Assembly (NCBI GenBank): GCA_028673005.1
Contig: CM054120.1
Span: forward strand, 59,766,057-59,830,056
Direction: 5' to 3'
DNA length: 64,000 nucleotides
Origin: Tanypteryx hageni
Lineage: Eukaryota; Arthropoda; Insecta; Odonata; Petaluridae
Each line of letters begins with the position of its first letter. Position 1 is the first letter of the stretch. Positions 35,402-47,200 of this stretch are shown in pieces. The notes below the pieces were generated by a model. That model had not been told where the DNA came from. It searched no databases and saw only the letters and a list, made by a program, of their open reading frames with translations. The translations under genes and the position numbers were made by a program.

Positions 35402-36808
35402 GGGTATATGAAGGGGTTCTCAGAATATTTTTAGTTTTTCGCGAAATTAAGGCACCTATCTGGAATTTTCAAAACCTTTAGCAATCGGCTCGCGTTCAAG
35501 TTTCCTATATTTCGTATAGCTTCGTGGCTCAGATCGTTCTGTATTAGCTATAACAATAGTCATCATTAACAGAGAATAGTATGTGTTACACTAAAATATT
35601 TGTAAGTTTCCGGGTAAATAAATAGAAAAATACCAATGACGTCATTATATTTGTTCGTCGTTAGTAATAGAATCTTATGATATTACTTTTTCGACAGCTT
35701 CGTCCATTTTCATTTCAATTCTCTCGTCTATTTCGTTCAATAATTGGAAAGAATATCTCAAAAACTTTACGAAACAAGACATTAAAATAATTCACGTTTT
35801 GCTAAAATTTCGTGTGTTACATTTATGGCGTTCACATAAGCTTAATTTGTAGTCCAAAATCAACGGAATTATAATATAATATGTACTCTGATTCCCACTA
35901 AAAGCATTAAATCGTTATTACTACAATACGTATTAACAATTCACATTTAAAAGCACAGTAGGTACTCGTTGCTATGGTAGTTGATATTTTCATTGCTATA
36001 AGTGCCCCTATTCTCTTACGAAAAACAAATATTTACACCAATTCGGCAAACATTTGAATGTACTCTTCATAAATAGTAATTGCCATACATTCAGCTATAG
36101 ATCTGTACATGTTTTGAGTTTCTATCTCAAATTTAAGAAATTTAAAAATGCAATTTTATGAATCCCTGCACCAATTTCCGTGCTTCTCTTAATCGGTGTG
36201 GAAATGAAACAACAGGGTTAGAATCACCCTCCTAAAAATGAAAATATTCAGGATATCGGATTTTTTCCGTTGGTTATATTCAATCTTTCCTCATACCACA
36301 TTTCACTTCTGTAATCATTCTAAAAGTACCATAGCATTTATATTCTGTTTTATTTTATATCCTGTTTAAGAAGCAGTTATATATAAAATAAATTACGTTA
36401 ACGCGTCCTTTATCAAGTCATTATGTTTTAGAAAAAAACAATTGTAGTTATATCCTTGCAAATGTAATTACAGGTAACTATTATGAATTTCTCGGCCTAG
36501 TGTAGTTCAGATTAATAATTCTTATAACACGTTTCTGCTACGGATCAGAAATTTTGAATGATATATACGTATTTATCAAAAAATATATTGAAGTAAAGCT
36601 TGTCATAGCTTGGATGTAACTTCACGCGTTACGTTGTCTGAAACACGAAAATCTTGGAAGGTGCTACTCACATTTTCAATTTTTCAAACTGATTACAACT
36701 ATGATACAAGCATCATTCCTTGAATAATAATCCATAGTTCTGCCGTCCTGCGTAATTTCTGGAGAACACTTCTTACATTTCAGTAAATTTGGCAATTTTT
36801 ATGGTTTA
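35399..36808. other. No gene; contains one copy of a dispersed repeat
   Basis: No open frame of interest. The part 35840-36090 is alike in order and words to 44100-44180 and 44905-45060: CAATTCACATT then GTTGCTATGGTAG, and ATCAA.GG.ATTATAATA. This marks a dispersed repeat family whose ends I could not define. Confidence 0.4.
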
Positions 36809-37004
36809 GCGACTTTTCGTCACAGAAAATTCGTTACTACGACAATTGGTCACAGACATTTGGTCATAGGGACAATTGGCACCTGCGACGTTTCTTCACA
36901 TACGACGTTTGGTACCTACGACATCATTTCGTCACAAACGGCTTTTGGCACCTAAGACATTTCGTCACAGGAGACATATGGTACTTACGACATTTTGCCA
37001 AACG
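36809..37004 (+). repeat. Left ~33-bp array of the foldback-like element
   Basis: About six units, several of them 30, 33 or 36 bp long, with words GCGACGTTTCTTCACA, GGTACCTACGACAT, GACATTTCGTCACA. Copies are more worn than those on the right. Confidence 0.7.
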
Positions 37005-38814
37005 TTACATTTTAGGGCCCTGCGAAGCTTCGATATTAGATTCGAATCGAATTTCAGAATTCTATTCAATTCGATATTGCGAAAAACGATTCGTAAATTT
37101 CGAATCGGCAGATGACAAATCGATCAATGAAAGTTTGATATGTTCTAATTAAATTTTTGGTCTAATTTTAACCCTCATAGTGTAATACTCTAAATATAAG
37201 GTACTGGTGGGTGAAATATTGTTATTTGGATCATCCCTTCCTCCAAGGTACAAACAAACAGAGTGGTCGAAATATGGACCAGTGTCCATTTAGGCCTTTT
37301 GTTTTAATGTGCAGTGTATTTGTAGTTTGTAGATAATCTTTTTTTAATAAAGGCAAGATATGTAATACTAATATTCAATTATTAACATTTATTTAGTGAA
37401 GTATCATTCACATAAGATATTAGTAGGCATGGTAGGATTCGATTTAAATCGAAAAACGCCGATAAACTTCGATTGTTAAAAATATTCAAAATCGACGAAA
37501 ATGAATAGTCGTCGATAAGCGTCGATTTTCCAACAAGATGGAAATGTATTCGTCCAAAAGCCTATTCTGAATTAAAATGTTTAAGTCGTTTCTGTTTACT
37601 TTTTTCTCAGTATTATTTTCTATCTACAATTTCGTTTCTTTTCTGGGCTTGCATTAAGAGTGGGACTGAAAGAAGGGTATTTTCTTACACTCAAATATGC
37701 GTCTTTTTGAAAAGCTCACGCTTCTAATCTGGACAATCAGGTAACCGCAAGGCCCTGGGGTAATTTTGAGAATACGTGTTTCTTAGCCCTTATGAGGTTT
37801 TTGAGACTATATTCTGTTAGTAAATTAGTAGTTAGTATAGGTTAGTAAATATCAATTTATATATAATGGTTTAAAAAAGTTGCACATAAATTAGCAATCG
37901 TTACTAAAAACTTAAGAGGGATTAAGGATAAATATTTATTTGCAATTTGTTGTAAAATATTTTGCCTATTGTAAAAACATTTTTATCAGAATTTGAGATA
38001 AAAGTGTTGATCGAGCGCTGAATAATTAAGTTTAATTTTTCTCTATATATATTTTATCCTAAGTGAGAGAATATTTAGTACAGTGATGAAATATATCAAA
38101 TGATAGATAGTAAAGTATTAGATAGTTCTTTTTTGACGGCAAAAAAATTATTCCGATAATTATATCATTAACGTTTTTCCTTAATAAGTCCATAATTGGC
38201 ATCAAGGAATGTATAAATGACTTTAAGCTGAACTCGCAAATTCTTTTTTTTTAAGAATGCTTCTCGGCAAAAGCAACAGCATATTGTTCGGATTTCAAGA
38301 GGTGAAGCAGAACTTGCTGTCTACATTCGTGAAATAATATATTTGTCAATGACGCGTTTGGAAGAATTACTGTACGAAATCAAAAATATCTAGATTTATA
38401 AATACCAGCTTACGATATTTGAGATTGAAAATATACTAAGTTTCAGTGTAATAGAACAACAACAATATACTCGTGAACAATATGCAAGGTCGTAATTTGG
38501 TTTAGTCATCAAGATTCCGTTAGTGAATCAGCTGTTAATATATATTTTCTCATAAAGGTTGGTTGTCACAATGAAAAAATAAGATTTTAGTTTCCACAAA
38601 TTTTAATTTAAACACGATTGGTTTCATTACGATCGTAGCATCATCACCTGAACCCATGAAACCCATGTTCCCGGGGAGAACTCCCTACCCCCTCCTACCC
38701 TCCCCCTGCCCATTCCGATTAAACATAAATTTCCAACATACGTATCGTTCCGATTACTTTGAAACCCATGAAGCCTATGTTCCCAGAAAGAATTCACAAA
38801 CGTAACGTGTGAAG
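37005..38814. other. Non-coding middle of the foldback-like element
   Basis: No open frame beyond chance. AGGGCCCTGCGAAGCTTCGA at 37012 and TAGGCATGGTAGGATTCGAT at about 37422, both followed by TTCGAATCGAA-like words, resemble hAT-type element ends and may be nested insertions. Two copies of a GAAACCCATGAARCCYATGT word occur near 38655 and 38760. Confidence 0.35.
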
Positions 38815-39083
38815 GAAAGTAATGTGTGATGAAAATAATTTTGTGACCTAAAGTTGCAGTTGCCAATTATTTTTAATGACGAAAAGTCCCTGATACGAAT
38901 TTTAATGTGTGACGAAATGTCGCTGGTGCCAAATATTTTGTGACGAAATGTTGCTGGTACGAATTGAAATGTGTGACGAGTTCTCGCAGTTACCATTTTG
39001 AAAGTGTGACGAAATGTCGCAGGTACCAATTGTCATCTGTGACGAGATGTCGCAGTGACGAATTTTCTGTGACGGAAAGTCGC
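38815..39083 (-). repeat. Right ~33-bp array of the foldback-like element
   Basis: Read on the minus strand there are seven units of 30, 33, 33, 33, 31, 33 and 33 bp plus a decayed one, each opening with GCGACATTTCGTCAC or a close variant. The regular length shows a true tandem array. Confidence 0.75.
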
Positions 39084-41231
39084 AACATCCTTTTTATTTG
39101 ATCTCATTTCATATTCGGAGTAAAATAATTCCAATTTTACCTAGTGATATCCATAAATAATATTATTGTAAGCTTATTTCAAACATCGTGCATGTCTGAT
39201 CAGATTTTATCTACCCTTTGCTACATATATCTGGTAAATAAACACATTATATGATTTATAATTCCAGGGTGTTTCGTCGACTACACTGCACTTCCTAAGT
39301 GGCTAGTGATCTAGCCGTCTCATTCCGCATCCCCTAGCCTTTGATAGGATACTCTTTAACTGTATAACAAATATTCTTCTTCAAAAGACCCAACACAAGG
39401 GTTCCTGATACCACTTCATGGAATTTTGGTGGGAAATCTAGAGAAGTGGGTGATATGCACGATATGCGGTGAGGAAACAAAAGACCGGTTCTCAAGACGA
39501 ATAGGGGATTTATGAGTCTCGCGTTGGGTATTAGAAATAAAGGAGCAAGGAAGTGGCGGTGAAGTAATGGGATGGCATCCGGTATTTCGATGGCGTGCGG
39601 AGCCCGTGATTTTGGTGTTAGATTCGAGACTCGCATTTTTTTCTGTTCTCCGACTCCCAAAACCACGCTCAGCCCCGAAAACACTCGGGAAATCAATAAA
39701 CGTTGCTCGTAAGATGAGAAAATGTTCCTCGACATTTCTGATCTCGCGTAATGCACTTAACATTCGGCCGGATACAGGAACGATCGTTTGTGTCATTGAA
39801 CCGGTGTTGAGGCAGAAACGCGTGCCGTCAAACATTTACAGGGACCGTAAAATTCCGTCCGAGCGCTTTTAAACTGACTCACGGCTACGCATCTGAGCAT
39901 TTTACGATGAAGTTGATTGATTTTCTGGTGTTTCCTAAGTTTTTTGCCTACTTTTGACTTCTCTTTATTTTATTTTTCATTTATATCGTCAACGTTTGTG
40001 CGAAAGATCATGAGTTGTTTTTTCATCTTGGTCGGAAAAATCTTTTCCCCGAAGAAGTTACGGATTTTCAACTCCCCAAACGGGAATAGCTAAAACATGA
40101 TCAAGTTATAGTGCTCAGTCTATTTTAAATCGACGATATTTATTTATAAGTAACAATTGACACTGAATCAATACCACTGACGAAAACTTTTATGTCAGAA
40201 CGTGCATATGGTTCAATATATCGTTTTATGAATAAAGAATTTTCCAAGATTATTTATGGTATGAAAATAATTTGATTCGGTACGAAATACAATGAAATTA
40301 GCCTAAAATGTATGGGTGATGGCCAACTTTCCGTAGACTGTCACAAACCATACGCGGAGGAAAATCGAGTCATGAGAAGTTAGAGAAGAGATAACGATAC
40401 CCACCGTGAAACCTTTGAACTTTGAGGAAATGGAATTGATCTTTTCCCTCCTAATGGAGTAGTTTATAATCTTACGTGGGTGGGAGATTATTTTGCGGGC
40501 AAAGTTTAATTTTGAGCGATCGGATCAAATATCCCCATCTGATTTAAACTATCAAGCAAAGAATGCTGTATATGTGGCGAATATAAACGAAAAAGACACA
40601 TTTGTGCTGTGATAAAATAGGAAAGAATTCCAATATGTTCCGGCTTGGCATTAATGTCGCAGAACAGTAACGCTTTTCTGAATAAAATATGGTGATAAAT
40701 ATATTGATTTCTAAGCTGGCAAGCCTATCATTCAGATTTTTCAATCAACCATTGGAGTTAAAGATCAGGATGGTGTAAATTTTGAAAATTTCACTGCCAT
40801 TTATAAAAAAGAGATTGAAGTTATTTCTAGCCTAAATTTGTAAGTTGTAAGTATAATTTTTAATGGTCTAGTAGAAATATCTCATTAAGTTTAATTGTAC
40901 GGCCCTTGCAAATGTCACTAAAATGATAAAGTCAAAAAATCTCCAAGACGATTTTTCATTTTTCAATACTGTTATTGATGCCGTTGATATAAAAGAAATG
41001 TTTCTCTAAAAAATGCCATTTCACAGTAAACAGAAAAGTTCTTTCGTTGAAATTGCAGTTGTACATGTCCTCGTTTATTTGATAGCAATATCGTGGTGGT
41101 CATGTGCACTTCATTGTATACCAAGCACACAAATCTTAATTCATTTACAATTTCTTACCCCAGAATCGCTTTAGAGAGTAGAAACACTTGCCACACCATC
41201 CAACTTTATAACTCGATATATCACATAACGC
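39084..41231. other. No gene recognised; GC-balanced island at 39440-39880
   Basis: The island at 39440-39880 has open frames on both strands (39567-39872 plus; 39334-39756 and 39416-39835 minus) with overlapping coordinates and no domain. It is less AT-rich than its flanks. It may be a regulatory element. The rest is ordinary AT-rich DNA. Confidence 0.4.
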
Positions 41232-41237
41232 TTTTTA

Positions 41238-42190
41238 GGCACGCCTCCCTCAACCCACCCCCTCTCATCCTCCCTCTACCCGCCACCTCTCCTCCTCCCT
41301 CTACCCACCACCTCTCTTCTTCCCACAACCAACCCCCTCTCTTCCTCCCTCTACCCACCCCCTCTCCTCCTCCCTCCACCCACCCCCTCTCTTCCTACCT
41401 CCACACACCCCCTCTCTTCCTCCCTCTACCCACCCCCTCTCTTCTTCTCTCTACCCACCCTCCTCCCTTTACCAACCCTCCCCTCAACCCTTTACTCACA
41501 CCTCTCCTCTTTCCTCTACTCACCCTCCTCTCCAACCTCTACCCACACCTCTCCTCCTCTATCTACCCATTCCCTCTCCAACCTTCTCTACCCACCCTCC
41601 TCTCCACCCTCTACCCAGAGTTTCCTCCATCCTCAGCCCACCTTCTATCTTTTTCCCTTTACATACCCCCTCTAATCACCTCCTCTACGACCGCCTCCTC
41701 TCTCTACCCTCCCCTCATCTCTCTACCCCTTTTCTCTCCCTCCTCTCTCTACCCTCTCCTCCTCTCTCTACCCTCCCTTCTTCTCTCTACCCCTTCCCTT
41801 TCCCTACATTCTCTATCCACTCCCTCTCATCACCCCCTCTAACTATCCCCTCTCCTAATCCATCTAACTACCCCCTCTTCTCCTCCATCTATCCACTCCC
41901 TCTCCTCCTCCCTATACCCACCCTCTGTCCTCCTCCATTTAGCTACGCCCTCTCCTCTTCCCTCTCTAGATGGATGAAGAGACTGCCTAGTCTCAATCTC
42001 ACCCAAATAAAGACGTATATCTATCTATCCCTCTCCTCCTCCCTAAACCCACCATATCTCCTCCTCCCGTTAACTACTTCCTCTCCGCACCTCCTCTCTT
42101 ACCTCAACCCATCCCATTTCCTCTTTTTCCCGTACATATACCCACCCGAAGCGCCACAAACTTTTTCTCTCCCCTTTTCCCCCACCACAG
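41238..42190 (+). repeat. Pyrimidine-rich minisatellite, ~25-bp unit
   Basis: From about 41250 to 41480 a unit of roughly 25 bp built from CTACCCA, CCCCCTCTC and CTCCTCCCT words repeats about nine times. It decays to irregular CT-rich sequence up to about 42190, with a short normal stretch at 41970-42000. A long open frame over it (41093-41842) is low-complexity Pro/Ser/Leu and is not a gene. Confidence 0.8.
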
Positions 42191-43720
42191 CTGGCGTAAA
42201 CACTTCTCCCTAACAGCTGAAATCAGCGATGATTCGGAATATTCATAATAGCTATCCTCTCCGTCAGGCATTGAATTCGAGCAGAATTTTAAACAATAAA
42301 CCGTAACCGAGTGAATTCTTTTCGGGTACGGAATGGGTGTCTATCCTACAGAAATGTGATATTATGCGCTTTTTTTCTTTTACGTCTTTATTCCCTTCCT
42401 ATAATTCGTATCTTGCCGTAAGGAAACTATAAAAGCACGCTCGAGGAAATCTTAGTGAAATATAAAGGAAAATACGAATTTCGAGGATGCGCTTCCCAAG
42501 CGAGAAGTAAATGTCTTCCTTGAAATGCGAAACCGATAAAACTGCGAAAGAAGGAATAAACTTTATCGTGCGTTCCCGTGGGTTTTTCCGTCTTCAAAAA
42601 TAAATTGAGACGAGGTGATGAAATGAAAGAGGTTTTCTTCCAATCTGAAACATAGGCGGCGAGAACGTGTCGCTCAAACTTGCAATCAGATGGATTGAAG
42701 CATTATTTTAATTAGATTTATAGTCCGAAATGTTGCTAATTGCTATGGCTACAAGCTTGTGATCTAATTATAGACAATTTAATGGAAATCTCGTTAAATT
42801 GCACTTATTTTAAAACTTTGCTTGGAATAAGGCCGAAAAAGACTTAATTGTCAGATTGCAGCAAATTTACTTCTTATTTAATTATATACCATATAAGATG
42901 ATGTTTTAATGCACTCGCTGGAATAATATCCAAAATAAACAGAAAATGGATTTTTATACCATATAAATTATAAGTCGATGAAGGAATATATTTCTTTAAA
43001 TTGTTTACGCATATATTCTTCTTATAAGAGGTAATTGTTTATCTTTTTTGTTTTAAACAAATTTGTATCAATATTGGATCGTTATAGTGCTTATATTGCG
43101 ATGGAAAAAGAGCCGAATAGCATAAATGTGATTTACTCATATTCAAGTATACTTAATGATTTAAGTATTTAGATACTTGTACATCCAAATATTATAATTT
43201 TCTTATCGGAGAAAAATGGACTGAATTTTTACGAAATGATAGCATGCCAAACATCTAATGAAATACAAAAACGTATAATGTTGCCCTTATTTTAATACCC
43301 GTTATTCAGAAAAAAAAGGTTATTCGGAATGTAGGAAATTAGTCCTCTTTTATTGGACTATCCTATATATTATTATACTAGTAAAGGGTGATTGCATTCT
43401 GCAAGCATTTCATCTCACCTTGAACAAACATTCATTTTTCAGAGAGATATTTCATCATTGGAAATATTTTTTTAATTCTAAAGGTTTCACCTCCACGCCA
43501 ATTTTCGTTCTTTCCTTATGTAAAAATAATAGGGTAAAACAATCCCTAAAATTTGCAATTTTAAGAATACTATACTTTTTCCACGGTAGGGTACCAAAGC
43601 CACACATTTCTACCAAATTTTAAAGTTGCAGCTTATCTAGAAGTGAAATAATATTTATCTATTTGTTTAAATTTTAAAAAATTTTAACGACCGCAACAAC
43701 ATATTCATCGAGATTTTCAA
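42191..43720. other. AT-rich DNA, no gene recognised
   Basis: I see no coding frame, transposon end or array in this stretch. Confidence 0.5.
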
Positions 43721-43963
43721 ATGAATATTTGGGTATATGCACTAAGCTCTAAAATTTCAGCTCCAACACGACATTACTTTTTTCACAATTCTCTAATATT
43801 TCCTGTTTTTGGATTTTGACGTAGTTATAAGTTTACGGCGTAGTTTTAAATCAATGGCATTATAATACAATCCACTGATTCTCTTTTGAAGCACTAAATT
43901 AAAGCTATTTATATATACAGTTCATCAACCCCCATAATTGAAAGGAATAACGTTATTTTATTT

Positions 43964-43998
<35 letters not shown>

Positions 43999-44251
43999 GA
44001 ATATTTGGGTATATGCACTAAGCTCTAAAATTTCAGCTCCAACACGACATTACTTTTTTCACAATTCTCTAATATTTCCTGTTTTTGGATTTTGACGTAG
44101 TTATAAGTTTACGGCGTAGTTTTAAATCAATGGCATTATAATACAATCCACTGATTCTCTTTTGAAGCACTAAATTAAAGCTATTTATATATACAGTTCA
44201 TCAACCCCCATAATTGAAAGGAATAACGTTATTTTATTTAATAATATATAT
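43721..44251 (+). repeat. Perfect tandem duplication, period 276 bp
   Basis: Positions 43721-43974 and 43997-44251 read identically by eye over about 254 bases, beginning ATGAATATTTGGGTATATGC. They are separated by a (TA)n tract, which copy two has lost. The identity points to a very recent event or to an assembly or polymerase artefact at the microsatellite. Confidence 0.9.
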
Positions 44252-47200
44252 CGCGTTTTAAAATTATGACGTCATCATATGTATAGGCCTTTGGTTGAAA
44301 TCAATGGGATAATAAGAATGTCCCTATTAAAAAGCATTAAAGCGATGCTATCTAACAATAATAACAGGCTACTTCTGTCCCTTTGCCCTTTGTGGCTCCC
44401 TCTGCCACGCTATAAAAATGCGAATAACTCAATAATGAAACAAGATTCATTTTTGATATTTGGCATGAATGATAGACTCACATATTGTAAGATGATGACA
44501 AATAAATCTCGAAAAATGTCCTATGTTCGACTCCAAGGTAGGCAATTCCATTTCCCATATGATAACACGTAAAAATCGAATTTTTGACTTGCAGGATTTT
44601 ATTCGTTTTGGGATCTAAATTAGAAAGAATTCACCTATGATCTTTGGATCTAACCCATTTTAATGAAAAAACTATGAAGTTTTTATTTACGAGAAGGAGT
44701 ACATTTAAATGTAGAACATTAGTCATTCCTATATTAAAGTTAGGTACTTAGAATCATTGTAGGAGTTCGAAACTTGAAACAACGAACGCCTAAAAGAACG
44801 AAAGTTTGTTTTCTTTCCATCCAAAGAAAGTCAAGGCATATTTATGTTAATTTTTTGTTTCACAAATACCTTTCCGGTTGAATTTCAACGGGCATCTCTC
44901 AGGTTATAATAAGAATTGCCAATTCACATTGAAAAGCTTTGTCCTGGTTGCTATGGTAGCTGAAGTTATTGTTGAGCATCTGTTTTTTCCGATTAAAAAC
45001 ATTTCTTCGTCAATTCGGCACCGATTTAAATTTAGTCTTAAAAAATAGGAAACCTTATTCTTTTATCCATATAATGTTTTTCGTCCCGAGATATACATAT
45101 CTATATCCTATAAATATATCCTCCGTACAAAGCAGCTATTTATAATAGATATTTTATTTATATATATGCAATTAGGCTATAGACCCAATGTCAATGTCAC
45201 TACAACAATGAATATTGTGTAATAGATGAAACAGGAAATACGGATTATATAATACATAATATACACCATTTATGAAAGCTTCCACTGCTTGAAAGCATTG
45301 ACGATTTCTTAATCTCAGAAAAATAATGTTTTCTCCACTGAAAAATAATCTATAATTGAAAAGTTTTTACGAACCATTAACTCCGACATTTCCTAAATTA
45401 GAATACAATAATGCGATAGAGGAGGCTTTGATAAACTAGTTTGAGAGAACCATTCCGCTCCAAGAGCCGATAACACTAAAAACTTCGAGGCACTTTCAAC
45501 TCGACCCTCTAACTTCAAAGCACTGCTCATCATTTTTCTGAAGTGTCCGGAGGAGGAAGAAACTCGCGAACCGATGTCATGCTCAGGAAACGAAAGGATA
45601 ATGGTGGGGAGGGGGTGTAGGTAGGTAGGACTGAGCGCGCCTGCCATTTATGTGAGAGAGTGTATATATCCATTTAGTTTCGTGCTTTCTTCTACTGCTT
45701 TCTTACCCTCCTGTTTTCTTGGGTGAAATTCCTCGAGCAACGGGCTTTTACAGACAGAGTAGAATCGGGTAAAGTGGTCAACCAAGCGTTCCGCAGCCGC
45801 CACCTCAATTGTTTTGGATAGCCATTCAAATGAATTTCGTGACCCACTTTTGCAGCGGAAAGGGGTCGAAGTATTTAGCATGACGTCAGACAGTTTAAAG
45901 AGCTGTTGTGCAAGCATCGATTTCCCCGTTTTCCTAATTTTTTACGAAGTAAACAGTTCACGTTATTTCCTATTGTTACGCATGTGCGAGGCCCATAAAA
46001 TCTCAAAATCCGTTGAATTTTACTCCTTCGAGGAAAATTTGCCTCACTTCGATCAATTTTTCAATCGATGATAATTTAAATCGTTCAATATTTGTTACTT
46101 AATTAAAAGTAAGAGTGGATATCTTTTTTTCTTTCAATTTATTACGCTTAAGTTTCAGTTGTAACATTTTAGATAGCCACGAAGTTATCTTTTGTATTTT
46201 TATATAAGCGCCATATTTTAAGGAGGTTGAAGTAAACTTTCCATCCATAATATAATTTTATTAAAGTGTGCACTTATATGAAATAAGATAGCACCCTAGT
46301 TTGAAGGGAGTAAGTATGAAAAAAATCTGTCTTTCCAAATACGCTCACTCATTTATCCCTTGGGTCACATTTTAGATAATAGGACTTTCAAGAATTTGCG
46401 AGAATTTATCTATAATGGATATTTTCATGAGTAAATGTTGTTATAATGCACTACTTGGACTTGGAAAAGAGAATTTTAATTTGATTATCCTTTTTGTCGG
46501 CGATTTTAAGATAGTAGCACAAGCGTAATACACGTGTAATTTACTGTAAATATTTAAACATCGTGCTCTTTATGGTCTTTTAATCTTTCTCTTTCCTCTC
46601 GCTTCCAATCTTTTGATTATGTTGTGAAGGTTTTTCTGAAAATATTTACTGATGATGCTTTTACCTCTATTGGTTCCCTATACTTTGCTTACTCCATTAG
46701 CCAATCTTTCAAACATATTGCTTACTCTATTGTTTTTACGCCTCTATGTGCTTGAGTAAGGCGAATGTTATGGGCAGTATATTTTACATTCTTGGTTTAT
46801 GCTGAGCTTCTAACTAAATTGCTGTTTTCCAAGGGTTCAGTTTCTTTATGCAATCATTTGAACGCTGAACTAAGGATCACTAATGCTATTTTTTTGTATC
46901 TCTAAACAATATCATCGAGCAATTTATTTCCCTCTAATAATAGTAGAAGTTAATGTGTGTATATATATATCGTCTATGTAATCTCTACTTCATATACAGC
47001 TGTAGTAAACCCGTGCATTTTTTTCATGACTTTATAGAAAAATTTAGCAAGGCGTGTAAAATGTTTTATTACCCTCGATCTAAATTTTCTTTTGTTTTCC
47101 TCTTCGATTATTGATGAAATTTAGATGATTCTCAAAGACGTAGGAAATGGATTTTTTATTGCACTAATACGTTATAGAAACTTGAGGAACTTCATAATCG

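Larger units (their letters stand above)
36809..39083. mobile_element. Foldback-like element with inverted arrays of a ~33-bp unit
   Basis: The outermost ends are inverted copies: GCGACTTTTCGTCACAGAAA from 36809 and GCGACTTTCCGTCACAGAAA read on the minus strand from 39083, continuing ATTCGTYACT. Inside each end the sequence goes on as a tandem array of a unit of about 33 bp that starts GCGACATTTCGTCACA and ends with a TTGGTACCT-like word: about six copies on the left (36809-37004) and seven or eight on the right (about 38815-39083), mirror-oriented. The 1.8-kb middle is non-coding. Long inverted ends made of tandem repeats are typical of foldback-type elements. No transposase and no sure target duplication were seen, so the superfamily is unknown. 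Confidence 0.65.

Noticed and set aside
41093..41842. 249-codon plus-strand open frame
   Set aside because: Runs through a ~25-bp minisatellite and gives only Pro/Ser/Leu-rich repeats.
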